Shown here: in pieces, positions 49,100 through 59,026 of the stretch
How positions within the stretch are numbered: the first letter of the stretch is position 1
Layout: every line of letters begins with the position of its first letter
Source: Bacteroidetes bacterium OLB11
Lineage (GTDB): Bacteria; Bacteroidota; Bacteroidia; Chitinophagales; Chitinophagaceae
Assembly (NCBI GenBank): GCA_001567165.1
Contig: LNFQ01000044.1
Location: forward strand, 36,018-100,017
Reading direction: 5' to 3'
Length of the DNA: 64,000 nt
Made by a program: the position numbers and the translations under genes
Notes under the pieces: model-generated
Told to the model about the DNA's origin: nothing
What the model saw: the letters and a program-made list of their open reading frames with translations, nothing else
Databases searched by the model: none

Positions 49100-50425
49100 G
49101 TGAGTAAACAAAAAAAATATCCTATTGACAAAATTGTATATCCTGTACAAAAATTCATTCAACACGAAAAAGCAGGTGGTATAACGCTTGGTATAAGTGT
49201 CATAATTGCTATATTTTGGGCTAACTCAGCATGGGCAGAACAATATTTCCATTTTTTTGAACACAAAATTGGGTTCCTATTTGATGGCAAACCTTATTTT
49301 GAATACAGCATACATCATTGGATAAATGACGGCTTAATGTCCATTTTCTTTTTTGTGGTGGGGCTTGAACTAAAAAGGGAATTTATAGGAGGTGAACTTT
49401 CTAATCCAAGAAAAGCATTATTGCCAATTGGTGCTGCAATAGGAGGGATGTTAGTTCCAGCATTGATTTATCTTTCTTTAAACCAGACAGGAGAAGCCCA
49501 TAGCGGGTGGGGTATTCCAATGGCAACAGACATTGCTTTTGCATTAGGAGTTCTTTTTCTTTTAGGCAAAAAAATCCCTATTTCATTAAAAGTATTTTTG
49601 ACTGCTTTGGCAATTGTAGATGATTTGGGAGCTGTATTAGTAATTGCCTTATTCTATACTTCAGAAATTTCACTACCAAGCCTTTCCATTGGCTTAGGAT
49701 TTACAGGAATTTTGTATATTGCAAATAGGTTGGGCGTGAGAAGTATAATTTTTTATGCCATAATTGGAATTTTGGGTGTCTGGACAGCCTTTTTGTTATC
49801 AGGAGTTCACGCTACAATAGCTTCTGTAATTGTGGCATTTATGATACCAGCAGACGTTAGATTGAAAGAAAGTGTTTACTTGACAAAAATCCAAAACTAT
49901 CTCAACCGTTTCAAATCCATTGACCCTAACGATAAAATCCCAACATTGAATAATGACCAATTACACATTTTAGATGAGATAAAAACCGATACAAACAAAG
50001 CTATTCCGCCATTACAACAATTGGAACACGCAATGCACCCTTTTGTTACTTTTTTGATTATCCCAATTTTTGCTTTGGCAAATGCTGGTGTTTCGATTGA
50101 CATTGATATAGAAAAATTATTTAGTACTAACATCGCTCTTGGTGTTGGTCTTGGATTATTAGTCGGCAAAGTAGTTGGTGTGGTAGGATTTACTTTATTG
50201 TTTGTAAAGCTGAAAATAGCACCTTTCCCCGAAGGTATGAATGTCAGAAACTTATTCGGACTTGGTTTATTGGCATCTATTGGATTTACAATGTCTTTAT
50301 TCATCACATCATTGGCTTTTAATAATCAGGAAAATATAATACAAGCTAAAATCGGAATTTTTACAGCTTCAATTATAGGTGGGCTTTTGGGATATTGGAT
50401 ATTAAGCGGAAACAACAATAAATAG
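49100..50425 (+). CDS. nhaA: Na+/H+ antiporter NhaA
   Basis: A 441-aa inner-membrane antiporter, within the family range. The start is GTG at 49100. Conserved parts are EKAGGITLGISVIIAIFWANS, YSIHHWINDGLMSIFFFVVGLELKRE, MATDIAFALGVLFLLGK and the paired aspartates in ALAIVDDLGAVLVIALFY, which bind sodium and protons. It expels Na+ at alkaline pH. The reading frame is intact, in contrast to the four broken features just upstream. It might have entered with this accessory patch. Confidence 0.93.
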   Translation: MSKQKKYPIDKIVYPVQKFIQHEKAGGITLGISVIIAIFWANSAWAEQYFHFFEHKIGFLFDGKPYFEYSIHHWINDGLMSIFFFVVGLELKREFIGGELSNPRKALLPIGAAIGGMLVPALIYLSLNQTGEAHSGWGIPMATDIAFALGVLFLLGKKIPISLKVFLTALAIVDDLGAVLVIALFYTSEISLPSLSIGLGFTGILYIANRLGVRSIIFYAIIGILGVWTAFLLSGVHATIASVIVAFMIPADVRLKESVYLTKIQNYLNRFKSIDPNDKIPTLNNDQLHILDEIKTDTNKAIPPLQQLEHAMHPFVTFLIIPIFALANAGVSIDIDIEKLFSTNIALGVGLGLLVGKVVGVVGFTLLFVKLKIAPFPEGMNVRNLFGLGLLASIGFTMSLFITSLAFNNQENIIQAKIGIFTASIIGGLLGYWILSGNNNK

Positions 50426-50543
50426 AATACCAACACCCAACATCAGTAACTGTTGCACCCCATCTTCCAAAACGGAAAACTACTCATTTTAGAAAAAAAT
50501 GGTTTCTAATAGAGGCGTTTTAAGTCCATCAAAAATTATAATC

Positions 50544-50699
50544 CTAAATTGATTTTACTAAAAAAACATAAGCTCCCCTTCGTTTAAGGTTGATTTTTGG
50601 CTGTGCCAGTGCCTTTATTTTGTGGCGGTTCAATTTCAGTAGTTTGTTATGATTATAACACATTACACTTAGCAATGTGTGCTGATTTCCACTTGCCAT
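50544..50699 (-). pseudogene. Short frame, possible C-terminal remnant of a transposase
   Basis: 51 codons from ATG to TAG containing VMCYNHNKLLKLNR and QPKINLKRRG. The AYN/CYN-type helix near the end of DDE transposases looks similar, but the match is weak and judged by eye. The nearby IS110 fragment makes a transposon remnant plausible. Confidence 0.22.
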
Positions 50700-50756
50700 A
50701 CAGTGGGTAATAAGCCTTTTTAGTCAATATCTTCTTACTATAATTTGTCATAAAAC

Positions 50757-50788
50757 AAAAGAGCCACTCTTTATAGAGCAGCTCTTTT
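50757..50788. terminator. Hairpin terminator shared by fusA and nhaA
   Basis: Arms AAAAGAGC and GCTCTTTT with an inner CTCT/AGAG pair and a TTAT loop, 21 bases after the fusA stop codon. It is A-rich on one side and T-rich on the other, so it can work in both directions. Confidence 0.75.
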
Positions 50789-50809
50789 AATATTCATATT
50801 TAGTGATAA

Positions 50810-52951
50810 TTAGCCTTTTTTACCTTTTACTTTAGCAATTACTTCTTCTGCAATATTGTTTGGGGCAGGTGAATAGTGGCTAAATTCCATTGCATTGCTC
50901 GCTCGACCTGATGTTAATGAACGTAATTGTGTCACATAGCCAAACATTTCTGATAATGGAACTTTTGCTCGTATCACTTGTCCTCCGGGTTTGCTATCCA
51001 TTCCTTCAAGAATACCTCGACGGCGGTTTAAGTCTCCGGTTACATCTCCCATGTATTGGTCTGGAGTAACAACTTCTACCTTCATTATTGGTTCAAGTAA
51101 TACAGGTTTTGCTTTTGCACCAGCTTCTCTAAATGCTTGTCTAGCACACAATTCAAAGCTCATTGAGTCTGAATCCACATCATGGTAGCTTCCATCAAAT
51201 ACTCGTACTTTCATGTTGATAACAGGATATGACGCTAATACACCGTTAGTCATTGCTGATTCAAATCCTTTTTGAATAGCTGGTAAAAATTCTTTTGGAA
51301 TTGAACCTCCAAATAAATCATTTACAAATTGGAAATTTTTTCCATCATTTTCTTTTAACCAATCTTCGTCTGCTGGTCCTATTTCAAATTGAATATCTGC
51401 AAACTTACCTCGTCCACCTGATTGTTTTTTCAATACTTCTCGATGTTCTACTTTAGTTTGGAATGCTTCTTTATATGCTACTTGTGGTGCTCCTTGATTC
51501 ACATCTACTTTAAATTCTCTTTTTAAACGATCAATGATGATTTCCAAGTGAAGCTCACCCATTCCTCTAAGGATGGTTTGTCCTGTTTCTTCATCTGTAT
51601 TTACTCTTAGTGTTGGATCTTCCTCCACTAATTTTGCTATAGCCATACCCATTTTGTCAACATCGGCCTGTGCTTTTGGTTCGATGGCGATAGCAATAAC
51701 CGGCTCTGGGAAGGTCATTGTTTCAAGGACAATTGGATTTTTTTCATCACACAATGTGTCCCCTGTTTTAATATCTTTAAATCCAATCGCAGCTCCAATA
51801 TCACCTGCTTCGATAAAGTCAAGTGGGTTTTGTTTATTAGCATGCATTTGCATGATACGGCTAATTCGTTCATTTTTTCCGGTTCTTGTATTCAATACAT
51901 AGCTACCTGCATCTAGTCGTCCAGAATATGCACGGAAAAACGCCAATCGTCCAACGAAAGGATCAGTCATGATTTTAAATGCTAATGCAGAGAATGGTTC
52001 TTTTACATCTGCTTTACGTGATATAGTTTCTCCTGTTTCTGGGTTTGTTCCTTGCACATCTTCAATATCAAGCGGACCTGGTAAGTATCGACAAATTGCA
52101 TCTAAAGCAGTTTGTACTCCTTTGTTTTTAAAAGAAGAGCCACACATCATTGGGATGATAGACATGTCAATTACGGCTTTACGAATTGCTTCGTGCATTT
52201 CTCCTTCGGTGATTGTATTTGGGTCGTCAAAGAATTTTTCTAATAAATTTTCGTCATACTCTGCTACCGCTTCTACTAAGAATTGTCTCCATTCGTCCAC
52301 ATCTGCTTTCATATCATCAGGGATAGGAACTTCTTTATAAGTCATACCATGTGTTGAGTCGTCCCAAATAATTCCTTTCATGGTAATCAAGTCAACTACT
52401 CCTTTAAAATTATCTTCTGCACCGATTGGAAGTTGTAATGGTACTGCATTTGCTCCCAACATTTCTTTTACTTGTTTCACAACATTTAGGAAATCTGCAC
52501 CACTACGATCCATTTTGTTTACAAAACCAATTCTTGGTACACGATATTTGTTCGCTTGTCTCCAAACGGTTTCTGACTGAGGTTCAACACCTGACACTGC
52601 ACAGAAGAGGGCTAGCAAGCCATCCAATACACGCAATGAACGTTCTACTTCCACCGTAAAATCAACGTGACCCGGAGTATCGATGATATTAAATTTAAAT
52701 TGTTTAGTATCTGCTGATTTTTGTCCTTGAATTGTTGGAAAATTCCAAAAGCAAGTAGTGGCAGCACTGGTGATGGTAATCCCTCTTTCTTGTTCTTGAG
52801 CCATCCAGTCCATCGTTGCACTCCCTTCATGTGTTTCGCCCAATTTATGATTTACCCCTGTATAAAATAGGATTCTTTCTGTTGTGGTCGTTTTTCCTGC
52901 ATCGATGTGGGCCGCAATGCCGAAGTTTCTTTGATAGCGTAAATCTGCCAT
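50810..52951 (-). CDS. fusA: Translation elongation factor G
   Basis: GTPase of 713 aa that drives ribosomal translocation. G1 is [14 protein letters not shown] (about 14-27), the G3 motif DTPGHVDF, G4 NKMDR, and domain IV carries [11 protein letters not shown] and [13 protein letters not shown]. The sequence is the canonical Bacteroidota EF-G and is fully intact. It is outside an rpsL-rpsG-fusA string: the neighbours are nhaA and a sirtuin. It has its own promoter and a hairpin at the predicted 5' end of its mRNA. Confidence 0.96.
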   Translation of the reverse strand: MADLRYQRNFGIAAHIDAGKTTTTERILFYTGVNHKLGETHEGSATMDWMAQEQERGITITSAATTCFWNFPTIQGQKSADTKQFKFNIIDTPGHVDFTVEVERSLRVLDGLLALFCAVSGVEPQSETVWRQANKYRVPRIGFVNKMDRSGADFLNVVKQVKEMLGANAVPLQLPIGAEDNFKGVVDLITMKGIIWDDSTHGMTYKEVPIPDDMKADVDEWRQFLVEAVAEYDENLLEKFFDDPNTITEGEMHEAIRKAVIDMSIIPMMCGSSFKNKGVQTALDAICRYLPGPLDIEDVQGTNPETGETISRKADVKEPFSALAFKIMTDPFVGRLAFFRAYSGRLDAGSYVLNTRTGKNERISRIMQMHANKQNPLDFIEAGDIGAAIGFKDIKTGDTLCDEKNPIVLETMTFPEPVIAIAIEPKAQADVDKMGMAIAKLVEEDPTLRVNTDEETGQTILRGMGELHLEIIIDRLKREFKVDVNQGAPQVAYKEAFQTKVEHREVLKKQSGGRGKFADIQFEIGPADEDWLKENDGKNFQFVNDLFGGSIPKEFLPAIQKGFESAMTNGVLASYPVINMKVRVFDGSYHDVDSDSMSFELCARQAFREAGAKAKPVLLEPIMKVEVVTPDQYMGDVTGDLNRRRGILEGMDSKPGGQVIRAKVPLSEMFGYVTQLRSLTSGRASNAMEFSHYSPAPNNIAEEVIAKVKGKKG

Positions 52952-52990
52952 GTTTTAGTTGTTTAAAAAAAGTTTAAATATTAGTTTTTT

Positions 52991-53021
52991 CCCAAAAAAA
53001 ATCATCTAGTGATTTTTTGGG
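52991..53021 (-). promoter_or_regulatory. Inverted repeat at the 5' end of the fusA leader
   Basis: CCCAAAAAA and TTTTTTGGG, continued by TCA/TGA, can pair around a short loop, with 2 unpaired A's on one side. Judged from the -7 box, transcription would start within or at the edge of this repeat, so the fusA mRNA would begin with a stem-loop. Confidence 0.5.
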
Positions 53022-53024
53022 TTG

Positions 53025-53032
53025 CAAAGGTA
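53025..53032 (-). promoter_or_regulatory. -7 promoter box TACCTTTG for fusA
   Basis: Exact TAnnTTTG on the minus strand (CAAAGGTA on the plus strand), 73 bases before the fusA ATG. Confidence 0.6.
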
Positions 53033-53192
53033 CAATATTTTTTTTTAAAAAAAAAGATTAAATAAACTTTTGAATGGAGTATTCGCTTGCTAATAAAATA
53101 TAAAAAAATCAATACATTATATCATTTCTTTTTTAAAACTAAATTTCTCATTGTGTTATTTTGGTAAATAAAGTTCTTTCCTTTGCCCCTTC

Positions 53193-53900
53193 TCATTTCA
53201 ATAGGCTTAGCTTTGTCATCAATTTTTTTAATTTTGTTGCTAGTTCAATGATTCCTTCCGTTGCAGGTTTTTGAATGACAAAAATATCTTTGTCTCCGTG
53301 GTTTGGGATTTGGGGATCGATAATAAACTTTAGTGCATTTTGAGGCACGTAGCTTATCAGAGAAGCCGCAGGATATACAACCAAGCTACTACCTATCACT
53401 ACAAAATAATCACATTGTTTGACTATTTCTATAGCCTTCTCCATCATTGGCACCTCTTCAAAAAACCATACAATATGCGGTCGCAATTGCTCTCCATCTT
53501 CGGCTAATTGCCCTACCTTTATATCATTTTTGGTTGGATAAACAAGGTTGCTATTCTTTTCGCTTCTCATCTTAAATATCTCTCCATGCAAATGCAACAC
53601 ATTTTTTGATCCGGCTCTTTCATGCAAATCATCTATATTTTGAGTAATCACTACCACTTCAAAAAATTCTTCTAATTTTTTAATCTCCAAATGAGCTTTA
53701 TTCGGGTTTACTTTTAAAATTTTTCGTCTTCTTTCATTATAAAATTTGAGTACCAACTTTGGATTACTTGCCCACGCTTGAGGTGTAGCCACTTCTTCAA
53801 TCCGATGCGTTTCCCAAATTCCGTTTTGATCTCTAAATGTTGGGATTCCACTTTCTGCACTGATGCCGGCTCCTGAAAATATAACGAGTTTCTTTTTCAT
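53193..53900 (-). CDS. cobB: NAD-dependent protein deacylase (sirtuin), without zinc cysteines
   Basis: SIR2-family enzyme of 235 aa. The NAD-binding GAGISAESGIPTFR (about 10-23), TQNIDDLHERAG, catalytic HGEIF and the LRPHIVWFFEE segment are all present, as is VIGSSLVVYPAASL. The four cysteines that bind structural zinc in most sirtuins are missing: the only cysteine is in QCDYFV. Similar zinc-less forms occur in Bacteroidota. It removes acyl groups from lysines in the cytoplasm. It is 241 bases upstream of fusA on the same strand. Confidence 0.88.
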   Translation of the reverse strand: MKKKLVIFSGAGISAESGIPTFRDQNGIWETHRIEEVATPQAWASNPKLVLKFYNERRRKILKVNPNKAHLEIKKLEEFFEVVVITQNIDDLHERAGSKNVLHLHGEIFKMRSEKNSNLVYPTKNDIKVGQLAEDGEQLRPHIVWFFEEVPMMEKAIEIVKQCDYFVVIGSSLVVYPAASLISYVPQNALKFIIDPQIPNHGDKDIFVIQKPATEGIIELATKLKKLMTKLSLLK

Positions 53901-54016
53901 TTCTTAAAAGTAATAAGAAATTTGAATGAAGTATTTCCTTTTTTTGAAAAAAAATGACTCATCATTTCAAATCTCTTATTTTGGAATAAACAAAAACGGA
54001 ATTCAATAGCATTGTA

Positions 54017-54024
54017 TATCTTTG
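54017..54024 (+). promoter_or_regulatory. -7 promoter box TATCTTTG
   Basis: Exact TAnnTTTG 25 bases before the ATG of the acyl-CoA dehydrogenase gene. Confidence 0.55.
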
Positions 54025-54049
54025 CCCCCAAAATTCAAACTTTTATATT

Positions 54050-55228
54050 ATGGCACAAGATTTATATCAACATCCTGATTATTACCTACTCGATGAACTG
54101 TTGAGTGATGAGCATAAATTGATTCGTGATACCGTCAGAACATGGATAAAAAAAGAAGTAAGTCCAAATATTGAAAAATGGGCACAAGAAAATACTTTTC
54201 CAAAACATTTGGTTCCACAAATGGGCGAATTGGGATTGTTTGGGCCTACCATCCCCCCTGAATATGGTGGAGGAGGTTTAGATTATATTAGCTATGGTGT
54301 GATGATGCAAGAAGTGGAAAGATGTGATAGTGGAATGAGGAGTACAGCAAGTGTTCAAGGCAGTTTGGTAATGTATCCAATTTATGCTTATGGAAGTGAA
54401 GAACAAAAGAGAAAATTCTTACCCAAATTAAGTTCGGGAGAATATTTAGGTTGCTTTGGGCTGACTGAGCCTGACAGTGGGAGCGATCCGGGTAGTATGA
54501 TTACGAATATTAAAGATGCAGGCGATCATGTGATTTTAAACGGAGCTAAAATGTGGATTAGTAATTCTCCTTATTCTGACATTGCAGTGGTGTGGGCTAA
54601 AGATGAACAAGACATCATCAGAGGCATGATTGTAGAAAGGGGAATGGAAGGTTTTTCAACTCCCGAAATTCATGGAAAATGGAGTTTGCGTGCAAGCTGC
54701 ACCGGAGAGCTCGTTTTTGATAATGTAAAAGTACCTAAAGAAAATATTTTTCCTCATGTGCAAGGATTAAAAGGGCCATTGGGTTGCTTGAGCAAAGCTC
54801 GATATGGTATAGCATGGGGAGCACTTGGGGCTGCAATGGATTGCTATGATAGTGCTTTAAGATATAGTTTAGAACGCAAGCAATTTGGGAAACCGATTGC
54901 TTCATTTCAATTACAACAAAAAAAATTAAGCGAAATGATTACCGAAATTACAAAAGGTCAATTATTGTTATGGCGTTTAGGTGTTTTGATGAATGAAAAT
55001 CGTGCTACTCCTGCTCAAATTTCGATGGCAAAAAGAAATAGTTGCGAAGTAGCTTTAAACATTGCCCGTGAAGCTCGTCAAATACACGGAGGCATGGGAA
55101 TCACAGGCGAATATTCTATCATGCGACATCAAATGAACCTCGAAAGTGTTGTGACTTATGAAGGTACTCATGATATTCATCTCTTGATTACAGGCTTTGA
55201 TATCACTGGCATCAACGCATTTAAATAA
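54050..55228 (+). CDS. Acyl-CoA dehydrogenase, glutaryl-CoA dehydrogenase type
   Basis: FAD flavoprotein of 392 aa. Landmarks are FGLTEPDSGSDPG, KMWISNSPYSD, RYGIAWGALGAAMDCY, QIHGGMGITGEYSIMRH and the catalytic glutamate E371 in TYEGTHDIH, placed as in glutaryl-CoA dehydrogenase. The C-terminal GFDITGINAF also fits that subgroup. It would oxidise glutaryl-CoA in lysine/tryptophan breakdown, though another short acyl-CoA cannot be excluded. Intact and apparently monocistronic. Confidence 0.85.
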   Translation: MAQDLYQHPDYYLLDELLSDEHKLIRDTVRTWIKKEVSPNIEKWAQENTFPKHLVPQMGELGLFGPTIPPEYGGGGLDYISYGVMMQEVERCDSGMRSTASVQGSLVMYPIYAYGSEEQKRKFLPKLSSGEYLGCFGLTEPDSGSDPGSMITNIKDAGDHVILNGAKMWISNSPYSDIAVVWAKDEQDIIRGMIVERGMEGFSTPEIHGKWSLRASCTGELVFDNVKVPKENIFPHVQGLKGPLGCLSKARYGIAWGALGAAMDCYDSALRYSLERKQFGKPIASFQLQQKKLSEMITEITKGQLLLWRLGVLMNENRATPAQISMAKRNSCEVALNIAREARQIHGGMGITGEYSIMRHQMNLESVVTYEGTHDIHLLITGFDITGINAFK

Positions 55229-55363
55229 TCGTTTGTTCTTTTTCCTTTCTAATAAAAAAAAGAAAGATGATTTTGGAGCTATTTCAATCAATTTGAAGTC
55301 GTATTTTTTGAGAACAAATAGTCTAATGCGTAATTTGGTTTTATATTTACAAAAATTATAATC

Positions 55364-56257
55364 ATGACATTTGATAAGAAAATTTTCATTGATCAAATTG
55401 GCGTTGAAGAAAGGATAGCAAGATTCAATACAAGAAGTATTAAAAAAGCGAGTAAAATTCAAGGGCTTCGATTAGCTCTCCAAATGATTGACCTCACTAC
55501 ATTAGAAGGGAAAGATACTCCTCAAAAGGTGCGACAAATGTGCTATAAAGCTCAGCACCTAGCTGACCACTTGCAGGAGATTCCAAATGTGGCCGCTGTG
55601 TGTGTGTATCCTAATCATGTAAAGACTGCCAAGCAGGCTCTGGCTGGTAGTACTATCAAAATTGCATCCGTTGCAACTGCTTTTCCTAGTGGAAATTCAA
55701 GTTTAAAAATCAAACTACAAGACACTCGTCTAGCTATTGAAAATGGAGCAGATGAAGTGGATATGGTTATTAGTAGAGGTTCATTTTTAGAAGGAGAATA
55801 CAACCGTGTATTTGATGAAATTGCAAGCATAAAAAGTGCATGTGAAAAACAAGCTCGCCTTAAAGTTATTTTAGAAACAGGAGAACTTGGCTCACTTGAA
55901 AATGTTCGCAAAGCAAGTGATATTGCTATTTTGGCTGGTGCCGACTTTATAAAAACGTCCACTGGAAAAATACAACCTGCTGCTACGATGCCTGTCACTT
56001 TGGTGATGCTAGATGCCATCAAAGATTATTACGAATCTTCTGGTAAAATGGTTGGAATGAAGCCTGCCGGGGGTATTTCCACAGCCAAATCTGCTTTGCA
56101 ATATTTGGTAATGTTATATGAAACCTTAGGTGAAGCATGGATGAGCAATGAGTGGTTTCGTTTCGGTGCAAGTAGTTTGGCAAATGATATTATCATGCAG
56201 CTAGGCAAAGAGCAGCTGGGTGTGTATTATAGCAAAGATTATATTTCTATTGATTAG
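55364..56257 (+). CDS. deoC: Deoxyribose-phosphate aldolase
   Basis: Class I aldolase of 297 aa, longer than the short E. coli-type enzyme, splitting deoxyribose 5-phosphate to acetaldehyde and glyceraldehyde 3-phosphate in nucleoside catabolism. Landmarks are AVCVYPNHVK, VATAFPSGNSS, GADEVDMVISRG, the Schiff-base lysine in ADFIKTSTGK, and MKPAGGIST with the second catalytic lysine. A TATATTTA box (55342-55349) lies 14 bases upstream of the ATG. The next gene starts 12 bases after its stop. Confidence 0.92.
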   Translation: MTFDKKIFIDQIGVEERIARFNTRSIKKASKIQGLRLALQMIDLTTLEGKDTPQKVRQMCYKAQHLADHLQEIPNVAAVCVYPNHVKTAKQALAGSTIKIASVATAFPSGNSSLKIKLQDTRLAIENGADEVDMVISRGSFLEGEYNRVFDEIASIKSACEKQARLKVILETGELGSLENVRKASDIAILAGADFIKTSTGKIQPAATMPVTLVMLDAIKDYYESSGKMVGMKPAGGISTAKSALQYLVMLYETLGEAWMSNEWFRFGASSLANDIIMQLGKEQLGVYYSKDYISID

Positions 56258-56269
56258 TGTAGCAATTGC

Positions 56270-57716
56270 ATGAATCGGTTTTGTTTTAAAAAATCATGGG
56301 CTATTTTCCTTTTTGCGATAGCAGCTACTATTTTCTCTTTTGCAAAATCAACTCTTTTTTTACCGCTTTATGCTCAGCATATCGACTCGCAAGTTTATAT
56401 ACACACTGCACAAGAAGTGCTGAATGGCAAAGTGCTTTACAAAGATGTTTTTGACCACAAAGGGCCGGCTATGTATGTGTTTGAGTGCCTAGGTTATTGG
56501 CTTCATGCTTATAATTTGAATGGCATTTGGTTGGTTCAATTGATTTCATTATTGATAGGGTTGCTTCCATTGCTTTTTTATTTGCAACGTCGAGGTGGTG
56601 TAGTGTTAGCGATGAGTAGTTTACTTGTATTTCTTTCTTGGATATATCGTTTTAATCGTATTGGTGATAATATTCCTGAAGTCTATTCATTAGGATTAGT
56701 GAGCCTTTATTTTTATTTATTACTAACGATTATTGACAATCAATTTATTGCTAAAAAATATCAATTAATCGGCATTGGAATGTTGACAGTTTTTTTGGTT
56801 TTGTTCAAGCTAAATTTTGCGATTGTAGTGATTCCTTCCTTGATTTATTTATTCATACAAATTGTAAAAATCACAAAAAACATTTCCTTTTTAATTTGGT
56901 TGATAGTCGGTGCTGTAGCTTGTTTGCTACCTTTTGTTTTCTACTTTTCATATCATCATGCTCTTTATGAAGCCTTTTATGCAATTTGGATATTCAATTT
57001 GAATTATGTTTCCACTCAATCTATTTCATTTTTTCAAAGTATTTGGGATGTATTTTATTTTCAAATTTTTCTTTATCAGTTTTTTTGATAGCTCTTATCA
57101 GTTTTTTCTGTTTTTTATATTAAAAAAGAGCGTTCATTTTTTATTATTTTAATAATCACATTTGTAAGTAGCATTTTGGTTTTAGTTGGACTTTCGGGGC
57201 GTGGTGCGGACTCTATTCATTATGTGATTCCATTAGCACCTGTCGTGCTATTGTTATTTTTCTATGCTATTTTTCATATTTATAAAAAATTTATTTTTTT
57301 ATGGATGCTTGGTGCGGTTTTATTTTTTCAAACCAGTAGTTGTTCATTATTTTGATAAAAATGTTTATACAAACTCTTACGAAGATTTGATTTCTTATAT
57401 TAATCTCCAGAAAAAAGAGGGTGAAACCCTTTGTGTTATTGGAAATTATTCTTGTTTGTATGATATGACAAAGTTGCCGAGTAATACCCCTTATTTTTAT
57501 ACTTATCCTATTTTGTCAAATCCCAATAATGATATCTACAAAAAATTTTTGCAAAGAAATATGGATTCAAAAGCAAATTGGTTGGCACTTCAAATACAAT
57601 ATCCTCCACTAAAAGATGAAAAGGAACTATTGAAAAATTATGAACTCGTCAAGAAGTTTGCAAGCATAAATCTTTATCATTTAAACCCAAACAACACATT
57701 CAATTCATCTCAATAA
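56270..57716 (+). CDS. Membrane glycosyltransferase (GT39/ArnT-like, PMT superfamily), frameshifted three times
   Basis: About 480 aa after repair with a helix-rich N-terminal part and a soluble C-terminal part (ETLCVIGNYSCLYDMTKLPSNTPYFYTYP). The first loop has QHIDSQVYIHTAQEVLNGKVLYKDVFDHKGP, the pattern of C-type GTs that use polyprenyl-phosphate sugars (Asp in the first loop; LYKDVFDHKGP). The middle is read in a shifted frame: T7 at 57080-57086 (one more or two fewer), T6 at 57102-57107 and T6 at 57323-57328 (one fewer each). The acceptor is unknown. It lies 12 bases after deoC, possibly read with it. Confidence 0.65.
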
Positions 57717-57736
57717 AGCCCTCCCCCACATTCTTT

Positions 57737-58843
57737 CTACAAATATTTATAGTTTGTTTTAGGGCTTAATTTTAAAAGCGTTTCATACATCAATTGAATA
57801 CAATTTTCGACATCCTCTTTATGAATTGTTTCAACCGTTGTGTGCATATATCGTAACGGCAAAGAGATTAAAGCACTAGGCACTCCCCCATTGCTAAATG
57901 CAAAAGCATCGGTGTCGGTGCCAGTAAATCGAGAAGATGCTTGCAATTGGTGAGGAATTTTATTTTTAGTAGCTGTATCTAAAATAATATCGAGCAGGGT
58001 GCGATGCACAGCCGGGGCAAAAGACAATACAGGGCCTAGTCCACATGTTGCTTCACCTTGAGCAGCTTTATTCATCATTGGTGTAGTGGTATCATGCGTT
58101 ACATCAGTACAAATAGCTACATTTGGTTTTATTGTTTGTGCAATCATTGTAGCCCCATTTAGACCCACCTCTTCTTGAACGGCATTGACAATATATAATC
58201 CAAAAGGAAGTTTTTTCTTGTTTTCAGATAACAGTCTTGCTACTTCAGCAATTATCACTCCACCCATTCTATTATCAAATGCACGTCCTATCCAATAACC
58301 ATTGTTTCCTTCTTCAAATCCTTCTGTAAAGGTGCAAACACAACCTACATGGATTCCTAAAGCCTCTACTTCTTTTTTATTTTTACAATTGACATCAATC
58401 CAAATTGTTTCTATTTCTGGTTTTTTTTCATTATGTGCTGTTCGAACATGAATAGCCGGCCAACCGAATACTCCTCTCACTATTCCTTTTTTGGTATAAA
58501 TATTCACTCTTTTGGAGGGTGCAATTTGATGGTCGCTGCCTCCGTTTCTGCACACATGAATAAACCCATCATTGGTTATATATTTTACATACCAACTAAT
58601 TTCATCTGCATGAGCTTCAATTACTACTTTATAAGGGGCATCAGGATTAATCACACCTACAACGGTTCCATAATTATCCACAAAATGCTTATGGATAAAG
58701 GGTTTCAAATAGTTTAACCAAATCGTTTGTCCACTGCTTTCATATCCTGTTGGCGAAGAGTTGTTTAGATATTCTCTTATAAACTTCATTGATTTTTCAT
58801 TAAAAAAATCCTTTTTCTTGCTGGATGAAATTGTCTTTGCCAT
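57737..58843 (-). CDS. M42-family metallopeptidase (glutamyl/deblocking aminopeptidase type)
   Basis: A 368-aa cytoplasmic zinc peptidase. Visible are IEAHADEISWYVKYI (His-x-Asp), GRAFDNRMGGVI (bridging Asp), VNAVQEEVGLNGA (catalytic and ligand Glu), CTDVTHDTTTPMM, and the late zinc ligand in RYMHTTVETIHKED. All family residues are in place. It cleaves N-terminal residues from peptides. It converges with the glycosyltransferase gene (20 bases). Confidence 0.9.
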   Translation of the reverse strand: MAKTISSSKKKDFFNEKSMKFIREYLNNSSPTGYESSGQTIWLNYLKPFIHKHFVDNYGTVVGVINPDAPYKVVIEAHADEISWYVKYITNDGFIHVCRNGGSDHQIAPSKRVNIYTKKGIVRGVFGWPAIHVRTAHNEKKPEIETIWIDVNCKNKKEVEALGIHVGCVCTFTEGFEEGNNGYWIGRAFDNRMGGVIIAEVARLLSENKKKLPFGLYIVNAVQEEVGLNGATMIAQTIKPNVAICTDVTHDTTTPMMNKAAQGEATCGLGPVLSFAPAVHRTLLDIILDTATKNKIPHQLQASSRFTGTDTDAFAFSNGGVPSALISLPLRYMHTTVETIHKEDVENCIQLMYETLLKLSPKTNYKYL

Positions 58844-59026
58844 TTTTTGTTTTTTAATTAGTGCAAATGTATATATTTATAGCTCCAAAATACCTTTTGC
58901 ATTTCAAAGTTTTTTTTAAAAAAATAAAAGACTGAAATAGAGTATTCTTTTGACTGTGTTGTGAGCGATTGTTTTTCAGCTATGCAAAAATGAAGTGTAA
59001 ACGATACTTTCCCATTCACTCTAAAA

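Larger units (their letters stand above)
50426..50809. other. Intergenic gap with a possible transposase tail and a terminator
   Basis: No full gene lies between nhaA and fusA. A minus-strand frame of 51 codons (50544-50699) and a terminator (50757-50788) are listed separately. The rest shows no pattern I can name. Confidence 0.4.

Noticed and set aside
50991..52659. Several long frames on the plus strand opposite fusA
   Set aside because: They are antisense shadows of a strongly conserved coding region and have Ser/Phe-rich content typical of such shadows.
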